Below are positions 1-6,359 of a stretch of 10,383 bases of DNA, piece after piece. Every line of letters begins with the position of its first letter. Position 1 is the first letter of the stretch. The notes below the pieces were generated by a model. It was not told the DNA's origin, did not search any database, and worked only from the letters and a program-made list of their open reading frames with translations. The translations under genes and the position numbers were made by a program. This stretch comes from an uncultured Christensenellaceae bacterium (GTDB lineage: Bacteria; Bacillota; Clostridia; Christensenellales; Christensenellaceae). The DNA is taken from contig CAKTFI010000036.1 of the NCBI GenBank assembly GCA_934555865.1, positions 1 to 10,383 of the forward strand, given 5' to 3'.

Positions 1-1563
1 GTGATGGACAAGCTGGCGGAGGAAAAGCCGGACAAAGTGGCGATGATCTGGCTCGGCCGGTCGGGCGAGGAGAAGCGATTCACATTTCGGGATTTTTCGC
101 TGCTCTCCAACAAGGCGGCCAATTTCTTTGCGGCGCAGGGTATCGGCAAGGGCGACATGGTCCTATTGATCCTGAAGCGGCGGTACGAGTTCTGGATTAG
201 CATGCTGGCGCTGCACAAGCTGGGGGCGATCGCAATTCCCGCGACGCACCTGCTCACCAAGAAGGACATCGTTTACCGCAACAACTATGCCGATGTCAAG
301 GCGGTCATCTGCGTGAACGAGGGCGACATCCCCCTGCATGTGGAACAGGCCGCGCCCGAGAGCCGGACGCTACAGACGAAGATCCTCGTGGAGGGCGCGC
401 GGGAAGGCTGGCTGAGCTTTGACGAAGGGCTGGCCGCGGCAAGCGAGGAATTCCCCCGTCCGACAGGCGAGGCAGCAACGACGCTGCACGACCCGATGAT
501 CCTCTTTTTCACCTCTGGCACGACGGGCATGCCCAAGATGGTGCTGCACAACCACTCCTATCCGCTGGCGCATATCCAGACGGCGATCTTCTGGCACAAT
601 GTGCAGAGCGACGGCATCCACTTCACGGTGTCGGACTCGGGCTGGGGCAAGTGCCTGTGGGGAAAGTTCTATGGCCAGTGGTTCGGCGAGACGACGGTGT
701 TCGTCTATGAATTCGACAAGTTCGAGCCGCAGAAGATGCTGCAGGTGATGCAGGATTACAAGATCACCACCTTCTGCGCGCCGCCCACGATCTACCGCTA
801 TTTCATCAAGGAGGACCTCTCCAAGTTCGACCTGTCGTCGCTTTGCTATGCGACGACGGCGGGCGAGGCGCTGAACCCGGAGGTCTTTGACCAGTTCAAG
901 CGGGCGACGGGTATCGACATCAAGGAGGCCTTCGGGCAGACCGAAACGACGGCGATCCTCGGCAACTTCGTGTGCATGAAGGGGCAGAAGGGCTCCCTCG
1001 GTCGCCCGAGCCCGCTTTATAAGGTGGACATCGTGGACGAAAACGGCGAATCCTGCCCGCCCGGTGAAACGGGCGAGATCGCCATCCGCACCGATCGCGG
1101 CACGCCCTATGGGCTGTTCATGTGCTACTATAAGGACGAGGAGCTCACGCGCAAGGCATGGCACGACGGCATCTACCGCACGGGCGACCTGGCCTGGCGC
1201 GACGAAAAGGGCTACTACTGGTATGTCGGCCGCGCGGACGATGTCATCAAGTCCTCGGGGTACCGCATCGGGCCGTTCGAGGTGGAAAGCGCGCTTATGG
1301 AGCACCCGGCCGTGCTGGAGACGGGCATCACCGGCGTGCCGCACCCGGAACGCGGGCAGGTCATCAAGGCCACGATCGTCCTGGCGCCGGGCTATGTGCC
1401 GAGCGAGGAGCTCAAGCGGGAATTGCAGGACCATGTCAAGAAGGCGACGGCGCCGTACAAATACCCGCGCGTGATCGAATTTGTGGACGAGCTCCCCAAG
1501 ACGATCAGCGGCAAGATCAAGCGCTTTGAGATCCGCAACAAGGACGCCGGACAAACGCATTGA
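1..1563 (+). CDS. AMP-forming acyl-CoA synthetase (acetyl/medium-chain type), 5' end cut by window
   Basis: This enzyme activates a carboxylic acid with ATP to an acyl-adenylate and transfers the acyl group to CoA in the cytoplasm. The visible 520 residues carry the family landmarks: the P-loop-like TSGTTGMPK motif at about residues 171-179, YATTAGEAL and FGQTETT in the middle, YRTGDLAWRD, then GRADDVIKSSGYRIGPFEVES at the hinge, and the catalytic lysine in ISGKIKR near residue 505. The stretch SDSGWGKCLWG resembles medium-chain (ACSM-like) synthetases more than strict acetate enzymes; the substrate cannot be read from sequence. The frame is open from base 1 and the family usually has about 30 more N-terminal residues, so the GTG at base 1 is probably not the start. 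The gene ends just before a strong terminator, so it is probably the last gene of its transcript. Confidence 0.9.
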   Translation: MMDKLAEEKPDKVAMIWLGRSGEEKRFTFRDFSLLSNKAANFFAAQGIGKGDMVLLILKRRYEFWISMLALHKLGAIAIPATHLLTKKDIVYRNNYADVKAVICVNEGDIPLHVEQAAPESRTLQTKILVEGAREGWLSFDEGLAAASEEFPRPTGEAATTLHDPMILFFTSGTTGMPKMVLHNHSYPLAHIQTAIFWHNVQSDGIHFTVSDSGWGKCLWGKFYGQWFGETTVFVYEFDKFEPQKMLQVMQDYKITTFCAPPTIYRYFIKEDLSKFDLSSLCYATTAGEALNPEVFDQFKRATGIDIKEAFGQTETTAILGNFVCMKGQKGSLGRPSPLYKVDIVDENGESCPPGETGEIAIRTDRGTPYGLFMCYYKDEELTRKAWHDGIYRTGDLAWRDEKGYYWYVGRADDVIKSSGYRIGPFEVESALMEHPAVLETGITGVPHPERGQVIKATIVLAPGYVPSEELKRELQDHVKKATAPYKYPRVIEFVDELPKTISGKIKRFEIRNKDAGQTH

Positions 1564-1570
1564 CGCCGGA

Positions 1571-1600
1571 AAAAAGGGCTGCCCCGGGGCGGCTCTTTTT
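1571..1600. terminator. Intrinsic terminator after the acyl-CoA synthetase gene
   Basis: Bases 1571-1585 (AAAAAGGGCTGCCCC) pair with 1586-1600 (GGGGCGGCTCTTTTT) along their full length with only two G-U wobbles, leaving a tight CCGG loop and a run of five T at the 3' side. It begins 8 bases after the synthetase stop codon. The A-run on the left would also make it work on the minus strand. Confidence 0.85.
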
Positions 1601-1602
1601 CG

Positions 1603-1631
1603 TTGCCTGCCGGGGCGAAGCATGCTAGAAT
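1603..1631 (+). promoter_or_regulatory. Candidate sigma-A promoter for iadA
   Basis: TTGCCT at 1603-1608 and TAGAAT at 1626-1631 are separated by 17 bp, sit directly behind the upstream terminator and lie 36 bp before the iadA start. A strong ribosome binding site, GGGAGGA at 1654-1660, follows with 7-base spacing to the ATG. The -35 matches the consensus only partly, so this is a reasonable but unproven call. Confidence 0.5.
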
Positions 1632-1667
1632 AAAGTAGAAAACGGAAGGAAGAGGGAGGAAGAACCC

Positions 1668-2810
1668 ATGTTTCTTTTCTTTAAAAATGCGGAAGTCTAT
1701 GCGCCAAAGCCCCTCGGGCGGCGCGATGTGCTGCTCTGCGCAGGGCGCGTGATTGCGATCACGGAACACCTCGACACGCAGGGCCTGCCGGGAGAGGTGC
1801 AGGTGCTGGACGCCGCAGGCAAGCGCCTGCTGCCGGGGCTCATCGACCAGCACGTGCATATCACGGGCGGCGGCGGAGAGAGCGGCTTCACGAGCCGCGT
1901 GCCTGAGTTGCGTTTTTCGCAGGTGATCGAGGCGGGCGTCACGACGCTGGTCGGCCTGCTCGGGACAGATTCGCGCACGCGCAGCGTGGCAAACCTCGTG
2001 GCCAAGACCAAGGCGCTAAACGAGGAGGGCATCACGGCCTACTGCCTGACGGGCGCCTATGCCGTGCCCTCGCCGACGCTGACGGGGAGCGTCGGCGACG
2101 ACATCGCCTTCATTTCGGAGGTGATCGGCGTGAAGGTGGCCATTTCGGACCATCGCAGCATGTGCCCCACCAAGGAGGAGCTCGCCAAGCTGGCGGCGGA
2201 GGCGCGGCTCGCGGGGCTGGTGTCCGGCAAGGTGGGCGAGGTGCACATGCACACCGGCGTGGGCAGGGATGGCCTCAAAACGGTGCTGGACATCGTGGAG
2301 ACGACGGACATCCCCGTTAAGCACTTCCGCCCGACGCATATGCGCAAGATCCTGGAGGCGGACGCGGTGAAGTTTTCGAACCTCGGCGGCTATGTGGACT
2401 ATACGAGCGGCGAGCAGCCCGACGCGCAGGCGCAGGTCATCCTGGACGCGCTGCGGGCGGGCGTGCCGATGGACCGCCTCACGATCAGTTCGGACTCCAA
2501 CGGGTCGATGCCCAAATGGGGGCCGAATAAGGAGCTTGTCGGCATCACCTATGCGCGGATGACCAGCCTCTGGGCGCAGATTTGCGCGCTCATCCGCGCA
2601 GGTCTGCCGCTGGAGCAGGCGATCCTCCCGGTGACGGAGACGGTCGCCCGGGCGCTGGAGCTCTACCCGCGCAAGGGCTGCGTGGCAGAGGGCAGCGACG
2701 CGGACCTCATCCTGGTGGACGACGATCTGTGCATCCGCGAGGTGGTCGCCCGGGGGCGCCTCTTGATGCGGGACGGGCAGGTGCTCAAGAAGGGCTTCTT
2801 CGAGGATTGA
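1668..2810 (+). CDS. iadA: Isoaspartyl dipeptidase (beta-aspartyl peptidase), amidohydrolase family
   Basis: The enzyme hydrolyses beta-linked aspartyl (isoaspartyl) dipeptides left by breakdown of damaged proteins. At 380 residues it is close to the E. coli enzyme (390). The binuclear metal site of the family is visible: HVH at residues 62-64 after LLPGLIDQ, the lysine expected to be carboxylated at K156 (GVKVAISDHRS), H193 in HMHTGVGRDG, H224 in PTHMRK, and the catalytic aspartate D276 in SSDSNGSMP. The C-terminus has the usual composite-domain strand ending in a GRLLMRDGQV segment. The ATG at 1668 is chosen because of the GGGAGGA site 7 bases upstream. It stands as its own transcription unit after a terminator. 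No peptide transporter or cyanophycinase gene that would point to a special peptide source lies nearby. Confidence 0.93.
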   Translation: MFLFFKNAEVYAPKPLGRRDVLLCAGRVIAITEHLDTQGLPGEVQVLDAAGKRLLPGLIDQHVHITGGGGESGFTSRVPELRFSQVIEAGVTTLVGLLGTDSRTRSVANLVAKTKALNEEGITAYCLTGAYAVPSPTLTGSVGDDIAFISEVIGVKVAISDHRSMCPTKEELAKLAAEARLAGLVSGKVGEVHMHTGVGRDGLKTVLDIVETTDIPVKHFRPTHMRKILEADAVKFSNLGGYVDYTSGEQPDAQAQVILDALRAGVPMDRLTISSDSNGSMPKWGPNKELVGITYARMTSLWAQICALIRAGLPLEQAILPVTETVARALELYPRKGCVAEGSDADLILVDDDLCIREVVARGRLLMRDGQVLKKGFFED

Positions 2811-3136
2811 CGCAAATGGCCGGGGTGCTCCTGCGCGGAAAGGGAGCTGCAAAATCGGCCTGTGCCCAGGGAACGCTTCGGCAAACGGCCGGTCGGGTAG
2901 ACGCCCGGCGCGGGAATGCCCGCCCGGCGAGGACGCGGTGCAGGCAAGTTTCCGGCGGCCGGGATGTGTCGAACGGCCTGGCGCGGCAGGAGGTCGGGGC
3001 GAACCTTCGCGTATCCGCTTTGCAACGGCGGCTTGCGGGCTTGCTTTGGAAAAAGGCAGTCCGATCAAACGCGCGAACAGGCGTTGCGCGTCCTCATTTC
3101 GCAGCTTGCCCAGGAATCGAATCGCTTCACGGAACG
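2811..3136. other. GC-rich gap between convergent genes, no gene recognised
   Basis: No open frame here has a ribosome binding site or a recognisable protein; frames that stay open do so because of high GC and run into iadA or into the terminator hairpin. The only structure noticed is a 9-bp direct repeat, CGCCCGGCG, at 2902-2910 and 2921-2929, with a small hairpin (GCGGG/CCCGC) at 2910-2923. No T-run follows it, so it is not a clear terminator for iadA. Confidence 0.5.
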
Positions 3137-3170
3137 AAAAAAGACCCACCGGAATCTTCCGGTGGGTCTT
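3137..3170 (-). terminator. Intrinsic terminator of the SIS-domain gene
   Basis: AAGACCCACCGGAA (3141-3154) is perfectly complementary to TTCCGGTGGGTCTT (3157-3170). On the minus strand the hairpin is followed by six T (the A-run at 3137-3142). It lies 28 bases beyond the SIS gene stop codon. In the plus direction only three T follow, so it may stop iadA transcripts less well. Confidence 0.9.
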
Positions 3171-3197
3171 TACATGCCCGCTGTTTTTGCGCGGGGC

Positions 3198-3776
3198 TTA
3201 TTCGATGTTGTTGTGGTTATAGGCCATATCCTCCGGGGTGACGCCCAGCTTCTCTGCGCAGATCGCGCGGATGAAGTCGCAGACCGTCTGCATGACTGGG
3301 TAGAACGCATCGGCGTGTACGAGGCGCTCCGCATCCGTGAGGACGCCCTTGGTCGCGCGATAGCTGCCGTTGGTGTGCGTGTCGTCCACGATGTGCACGG
3401 TGACATCCGCCATCTCCTCGATGGGGGAGCCGATGGCGCCGACGATCAGGCCGACCTTCGCGCCGTGCGACTTCGCCTGCTTGGCGAACAGCTGCATGGA
3501 GGCCGTCTTACCAGAACCGGAACCGATGACCAAAATGTCGCCTTCGTGGATGGAAGGGGTCGAGTTATCACCGACAATGTGGGTGTGCAGGCCGATCTGC
3601 GAGCAGTCCATGGACAGCATCTTGACATTGTTGCCGGCACGGCCCCAGCCTGCGACATAGATGCGCTTGGCATCTAGGATCGCCTGCGACATCGCGAGCA
3701 GTTCGTCAATGCTGACATTCTTGAGCATCCGGCTCTGGTGATCCGCCAATTTTCCCAATTCTTCGGTATAGTTCAT
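3198..3776 (-). CDS. SIS-domain sugar-phosphate isomerase, 6-phospho-3-hexuloisomerase (HxlB)-like
   Basis: The 192-residue protein is a single SIS (sugar isomerase) domain. It follows the HxlB pattern: IYVAGWGRAGN at residues 39-49, HIVGDNSTPSIHEGD at 66-80, a phosphate-binding loop GSGSGKT at 85-91, and the typical C-terminal end MAYNHNNIE. Authentic HxlB converts 3-hexulose-6-phosphate to fructose-6-phosphate in the ribulose monophosphate pathway. Two motif positions differ from the HxlB I recall: the loop normally reads GSGSGET, and the conserved glutamate after the LF pair aligns with Y159. A short extra segment (about residues 142-157) is also present. No HxlA partner is nearby. The SIS fold is secure; the exact substrate is not. 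The ATG at 3774-3776 has AAGGAGA 5 bases upstream. It is transcribed alone, divergently from ctsR. Confidence 0.8.
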   Translation of the reverse strand: MNYTEELGKLADHQSRMLKNVSIDELLAMSQAILDAKRIYVAGWGRAGNNVKMLSMDCSQIGLHTHIVGDNSTPSIHEGDILVIGSGSGKTASMQLFAKQAKSHGAKVGLIVGAIGSPIEEMADVTVHIVDDTHTNGSYRATKGVLTDAERLVHADAFYPVMQTVCDFIRAICAEKLGVTPEDMAYNHNNIE

Positions 3777-3865
3777 ACAAATCTCCTTCTTTTGGGCCGC
3801 CTACCGCGGACGGCCGCGTGTACCCTTTTGATATGGGCGTTGCCGCCAAGGAATACACTACCTTT

Positions 3866-3894
3866 ATTATATAATACAAAAAAGCGGTGTACAA
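3866..3894 (-). promoter_or_regulatory. Sigma-A promoter of the SIS-domain gene
   Basis: Read on the minus strand, TTGTAC (3894-3889) and a perfect TATAAT (3871-3866) are 17 bp apart in an AT-rich island. The implied start is near 3859, giving a leader of about 80 bases. The leader can form an imperfect stem from TACCGCGG and CCGCG/GTA around 3802-3822. The ribosome binding site is at 3782-3788. Confidence 0.75.
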
Positions 3895-3911
3895 CCTTTT
3901 CTTTGCGGAGG

Positions 3912-4124
3912 ATCGGGCGGGGAGGGGGCAAGGGCAGACGGAAACCGCCCGAAAGGCAAAGAAAAACGAGGGGAAAGGCAAAAAAGACGGGGGAGAAGTC
4001 AAAACGAGAGAAATGGAAGTCAGAATGGGAAAGGGAAAAGATCAAAGCGGGAGAAGCAAAAGTCAGAGCAGGGAGGGCAAAAGTCAGAACGGGAAGGACA
4101 AAGGTCAAAGAAGAAAACGCAGAA
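3912..4124 (+). repeat. Degenerate tandem array of about ten 21-bp units resembling CtsR half-sites
   Basis: Units begin at 3912, 3933, 3955, 3977, 3998, 4019, 4041, 4062, 4083 and 4104, that is, every 21 or 22 bases. The rough consensus is GTCARARCGGGARRRGCAAAA. The best copies, on the right, start GTCAGAG, GTCAGAA and GTCAAAG; copies to the left decay to GGCAAAA, GGCAGAC and ATCGGGC. The plus strand is almost free of T. The last unit contains AAGGTCAAAGAA (4101-4112), identical to 12 bases of the CtsR operator at 4288-4299. All three plus frames stay open because the unit lacks stops, but none has a ribosome binding site, so the array is judged non-coding. A role as an extended operator is inference. 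Confidence 0.75.
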
Positions 4125-4135
4125 ATTTCCGCATG

Positions 4136-4164
4136 AAAAAAGTCCCGATCGGGAAAACTTTTTT
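4136..4164. terminator. Terminator-like palindromic hairpin between the array and the ctsR promoter
   Basis: A 12-bp perfect palindrome, TCCCGATCGGGA (4143-4154), is flanked by AAAAAAG (4136-4142) and CTTTTTT (4158-4164), which are complementary with a 3-base AAA bulge. A T-run follows the GC stem on both strands, so it could stop transcription either way and insulate the two divergent promoters. The GC stem is short (about four pairs), so function is uncertain. Confidence 0.45.
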
Positions 4165-4253
4165 ATGGGAGTTGGGAGCGGATGTTCAAAAAATGCCTTT
4201 GTGATGCGAAAAATCGATTGAAAAATATTTTTTGAAAAATTTGAAAAAAGTAC

Positions 4254-4281
4254 TTGACAAACGGAAACAAAGTGATATGAT
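4254..4281 (+). promoter_or_regulatory. Sigma-A promoter of the ctsR-mcsA-mcsB-clpC operon
   Basis: A perfect -35 TTGACA (4254-4259) and a -10 TATGAT (4276-4281) are separated by 16 bp, with the transcription start expected near 4288. Immediately upstream are A-tracts at 4209-4213, 4221-4225, 4235-4239 and 4244-4249, roughly one helical turn apart, which look like a bent UP-type element. The start would fall at the left edge of the CtsR box. Confidence 0.85.
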
Positions 4282-4289
4282 GTAATCAA

Positions 4290-4306
4290 GGTCAAAGAAA
4301 GTCAAA
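4290..4306 (+). promoter_or_regulatory. CtsR operator
   Basis: GGTCAAAGAAAGTCAAA matches the known CtsR heptad direct repeat (two RGTCAAA blocks with a 3-base NAN spacer) at every fixed position. It covers the predicted transcription start, so bound CtsR would block initiation of its own operon. The ribosome binding site AAGGAGG (4315-4321) follows, 8 bases before the ctsR ATG. Confidence 0.93.
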
Positions 4307-4329
4307 GACAAATAAAGGAGGCGTAAACC

Positions 4330-4794
4330 ATGGCAGTCCTGAGCGACAACATTGAACAGTTTATCAAATCGCTGCTCAATGAATATGATGAAATGGTTGA
4401 ATTGCAGCGAAACGAATTGGCCAGCTACTTCTCGTGTGCGCCTTCGCAGATTAACTATGTGCTGGCGACGCGCTTTTCTCCGGAAAAGGGCTATTATATC
4501 GAGAGCAAGCGGGGCGGCGGCGGCTATATCAAGCTCGTACGGATCGACGCCGACAAGCAGGCGTACATCTCCGCGGTGCTCAAAAAGGAGCTGGCCGGCG
4601 GCGAGATTACCGAAAAGAAGGCGATGGAGCTGCTCAAGAACCTACAGTCGATGGGATATATCGACGAAAAGACCCGGCGGTTGTGCGGCGCGGCCCTGAC
4701 GGACAAGGCGATCCGCATCCCGGCGAATGTCCGGGACAAGATCCGGGCGAGTATGATGAAAGAAATGCTTTTGGCATTGCAGGGGGAGGAATAA
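4330..4794 (+). CDS. ctsR: CtsR, class III heat-shock transcriptional repressor
   Basis: CtsR is a dimeric winged-helix repressor that senses heat through a glycine-rich wing and controls clp genes. The 154-residue protein matches in length and layout. The N-terminal HTH includes PSQINYVLATRF (residues 38-49), followed by the wing with KRGGGGYI at 60-67, then a helical C-terminal dimerisation/McsB-contact domain. Arginines reported as McsB phosphorylation targets in Geobacillus CtsR (R28, R49, R62) have counterparts here at R27, R48 and R61. The gene is first in the operon, directly behind its own operator, which fits autoregulation. Its stop is 3 bases before mcsA. Confidence 0.97.
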   Translation: MAVLSDNIEQFIKSLLNEYDEMVELQRNELASYFSCAPSQINYVLATRFSPEKGYYIESKRGGGGYIKLVRIDADKQAYISAVLKKELAGGEITEKKAMELLKNLQSMGYIDEKTRRLCGAALTDKAIRIPANVRDKIRASMMKEMLLALQGEE

Positions 4795-4797
4795 AGT

Positions 4798-5334
4798 ATG
4801 TTGTGCAGTGAATGTGGAAAGAATCCGGCGACGGTACATCTGATGCAGTCGGTGAACGGCGTGAAGAGCGAACGCCATCTGTGCGCGGAATGCGCGAGAA
4901 AGCACCCTGAGCTGCAGATGAATTTTGCAAATGTGGGGCTGGGCGCGTTCGGCGCGGAAAACCTGTTCCAGAAATTCTTCAACTTCGGGTTTGGGGATAT
5001 GCCCTTCCTCGGCATGACGCAGCAGACTTCCTGCCCGACCTGCGGTGAAACGCTGGCGGACTTCCGCGAAACGGGGCTGCTCGGGTGTCCGGATTGCTAT
5101 GACGCATTTTCCGATCAGATCATTCCGGTGCTGCAGCGCTCTCACGGCAACACGCAGCACACGGGCGAGGCGCCTGCGGAAGCCGAAGAGACGCCCGCAG
5201 GCACAGACGCCGAGGCGGAAAAGCGCAAAAAGCTCTATGACTTGCAGGAACAGCTGGCAAAGGCCGTCAAAGAGGAAAACTTTGAGCAGGCTGCCAAGCT
5301 GCGCGACGAGATCAAGTCGTTAAAGGAGGCATAA
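4798..5334 (+). CDS. mcsA: McsA, zinc-binding activator of the arginine kinase McsB
   Basis: McsA binds and stimulates McsB and helps control CtsR under heat, metal and oxidative stress. Four CxxC pairs are present, at C3/C6, C29/C32, C79/C82 and C97/C100, as expected for two zinc sites. A phenylalanine- and glycine-rich linker (about residues 43-73) lies between the two halves. A UVR motif (about 141-178, with EENFEQAAKLRDEIKSL) closes the protein. An acidic, low-complexity segment rich in A, E and T (about 117-140) precedes the UVR motif. Length (178) is normal. The start is fixed by GGAGG at 4785-4789, which lies inside the end of ctsR and suggests coupled translation. Confidence 0.96.
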   Translation: MLCSECGKNPATVHLMQSVNGVKSERHLCAECARKHPELQMNFANVGLGAFGAENLFQKFFNFGFGDMPFLGMTQQTSCPTCGETLADFRETGLLGCPDCYDAFSDQIIPVLQRSHGNTQHTGEAPAEAEETPAGTDAEAEKRKKLYDLQEQLAKAVKEENFEQAAKLRDEIKSLKEA

Positions 5335-5339
5335 AGGGC

Positions 5340-6344
5340 ATGGCGCGCTGGCTGAAGGAGAACGCTGCGGATGCAGACATTGTCGTTTCGACCCGTGCCC
5401 GCTTGGCACGCAACATGGCCGGGGTGCCTTTCCCGCATCGCATTCGCGGGACGGCACAGGCCAGGACCGTGTGCCGGGCGGCGACAGACGCCTTTCTGGG
5501 CGGTGGACAGGACTTTTCCTGCGTCGTCATGCGCGACCTGCGCGAGGCGCAGAGGGGCGGGCTCGTGGCGCATCATGTGATCAGCCGTGAGCTTGCCGCC
5601 CTGCCGGATGGCGAGCTCATCCGCTCGCGGGACGACGCGATCTCGGTGATGCTCCTGGAGGAGGACCACTACCGCCTGCAATACCTGACCGGCGGCTTCG
5701 CGCCGGAGGAGGCATACCGGGTCTGCCAGGAATTGGAACGCATGCTGGGCAAGCATACCGCGTATGCGTTTGATAAAAAGCTCGGCTACCTCACGGCCTG
5801 CCCGAGCAATGTGGGTACCGGCCTTCGGCTGAGCGTGATGCTCCACCTAAAGGGGCTGTCGCTGTCGGGCAATGTGGACCGCGTGCTGGGGCAGCTCGGG
5901 CAGTTCGGCCTGACGGCGCGGGGCGCCTACGGCGAAGGGACGGCCCCGGTCGGGGATTTCTATCAGGTGTCCAATCAGATCACCCTCGGGGTGAGCGAGG
6001 CGGACATTGTGAAGAACATCCGGCAGGTAGTGGGGCGGCTCATCGCGCAGGAACGCGAAGTGCGCCAAATCTTATACAAAAACAATCGGTTAGAGATCGA
6101 GGACCGCATGATGCGCGCCTATGGCACGCTCAAGCATGCGCGCAGGATCTCCTGGGAGGAAGCGAGCGAGCTTCTTTCCACACTTGCCTTTGGCATCGGG
6201 CTGGGCATCGCGACGCCCTGCACCGAGGGAGCGGTCTATAACCTCATAATGGACAGCATGCCTGCCGCGCTCACGGCAGTGGAGGTTCCCGCCGGGGAAC
6301 AGGATGTGAGCCGCGCGAATCGGATTCGCAAAACATTGGACTAA
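5340..6344 (+). CDS. mcsB: McsB, protein-arginine kinase
   Basis: McsB transfers phosphate from ATP to arginine side chains, inactivating CtsR and tagging proteins for ClpCP. It is related to phosphagen kinases. Visible family features are STRARLARN at residues 17-25, EEDHYR at 107-112, the cysteine loop CPSNVGTG with C154, and YGEG with the catalytic-base glutamate at E199, followed by YQVSNQITLG. The C-terminal part carries the ARISWEEASELLS region. Near the end, the phosphoarginine-binding motif RDXXRA of the family reads QDVSRA (321-326). The protein has 334 residues against about 363 in Bacillus: it starts about 12 residues later and lacks the C-terminal tail of roughly 16 residues. The start at 5340 has AAGGAGG at 5323-5329 inside the end of mcsA, and no longer start is plausible. 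Confidence 0.96.
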   Translation: MARWLKENAADADIVVSTRARLARNMAGVPFPHRIRGTAQARTVCRAATDAFLGGGQDFSCVVMRDLREAQRGGLVAHHVISRELAALPDGELIRSRDDAISVMLLEEDHYRLQYLTGGFAPEEAYRVCQELERMLGKHTAYAFDKKLGYLTACPSNVGTGLRLSVMLHLKGLSLSGNVDRVLGQLGQFGLTARGAYGEGTAPVGDFYQVSNQITLGVSEADIVKNIRQVVGRLIAQEREVRQILYKNNRLEIEDRMMRAYGTLKHARRISWEEASELLSTLAFGIGLGIATPCTEGAVYNLIMDSMPAALTAVEVPAGEQDVSRANRIRKTLD

Positions 6345-6359
6345 ACGGAGGGATGAAGT

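Noticed and set aside
370..1623. A 417-codon minus-strand open frame opposite the acyl-CoA synthetase gene.
   Set aside because: The plus strand carries an intact enzyme with all motifs; the antisense product is arginine-rich without any known motif and begins in the terminator area.
2016..3149. A 377-codon open frame on the minus strand over iadA and the gap after it.
   Set aside because: Its start lies inside the terminator stem, most of it is antisense to iadA, and the product is arginine/proline-rich in the manner of GC-driven shadow frames.
3904..4124. CRISPR array as an explanation of the repeats before ctsR.
   Set aside because: Units are contiguous, degenerate, only 21 bp long, and have no unique spacers; no cas gene is present.
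3738..4204. Long open frames on the plus strand through the array, encoding lysine/arginine-rich seven-residue repeats (and a leucine/phenylalanine-rich frame on the minus strand).
   Set aside because: A 21-bp unit without stop codons keeps several frames open at once and makes any translation look like a heptad repeat. The frames cross the SIS promoter, and no ribosome binding site precedes any start.
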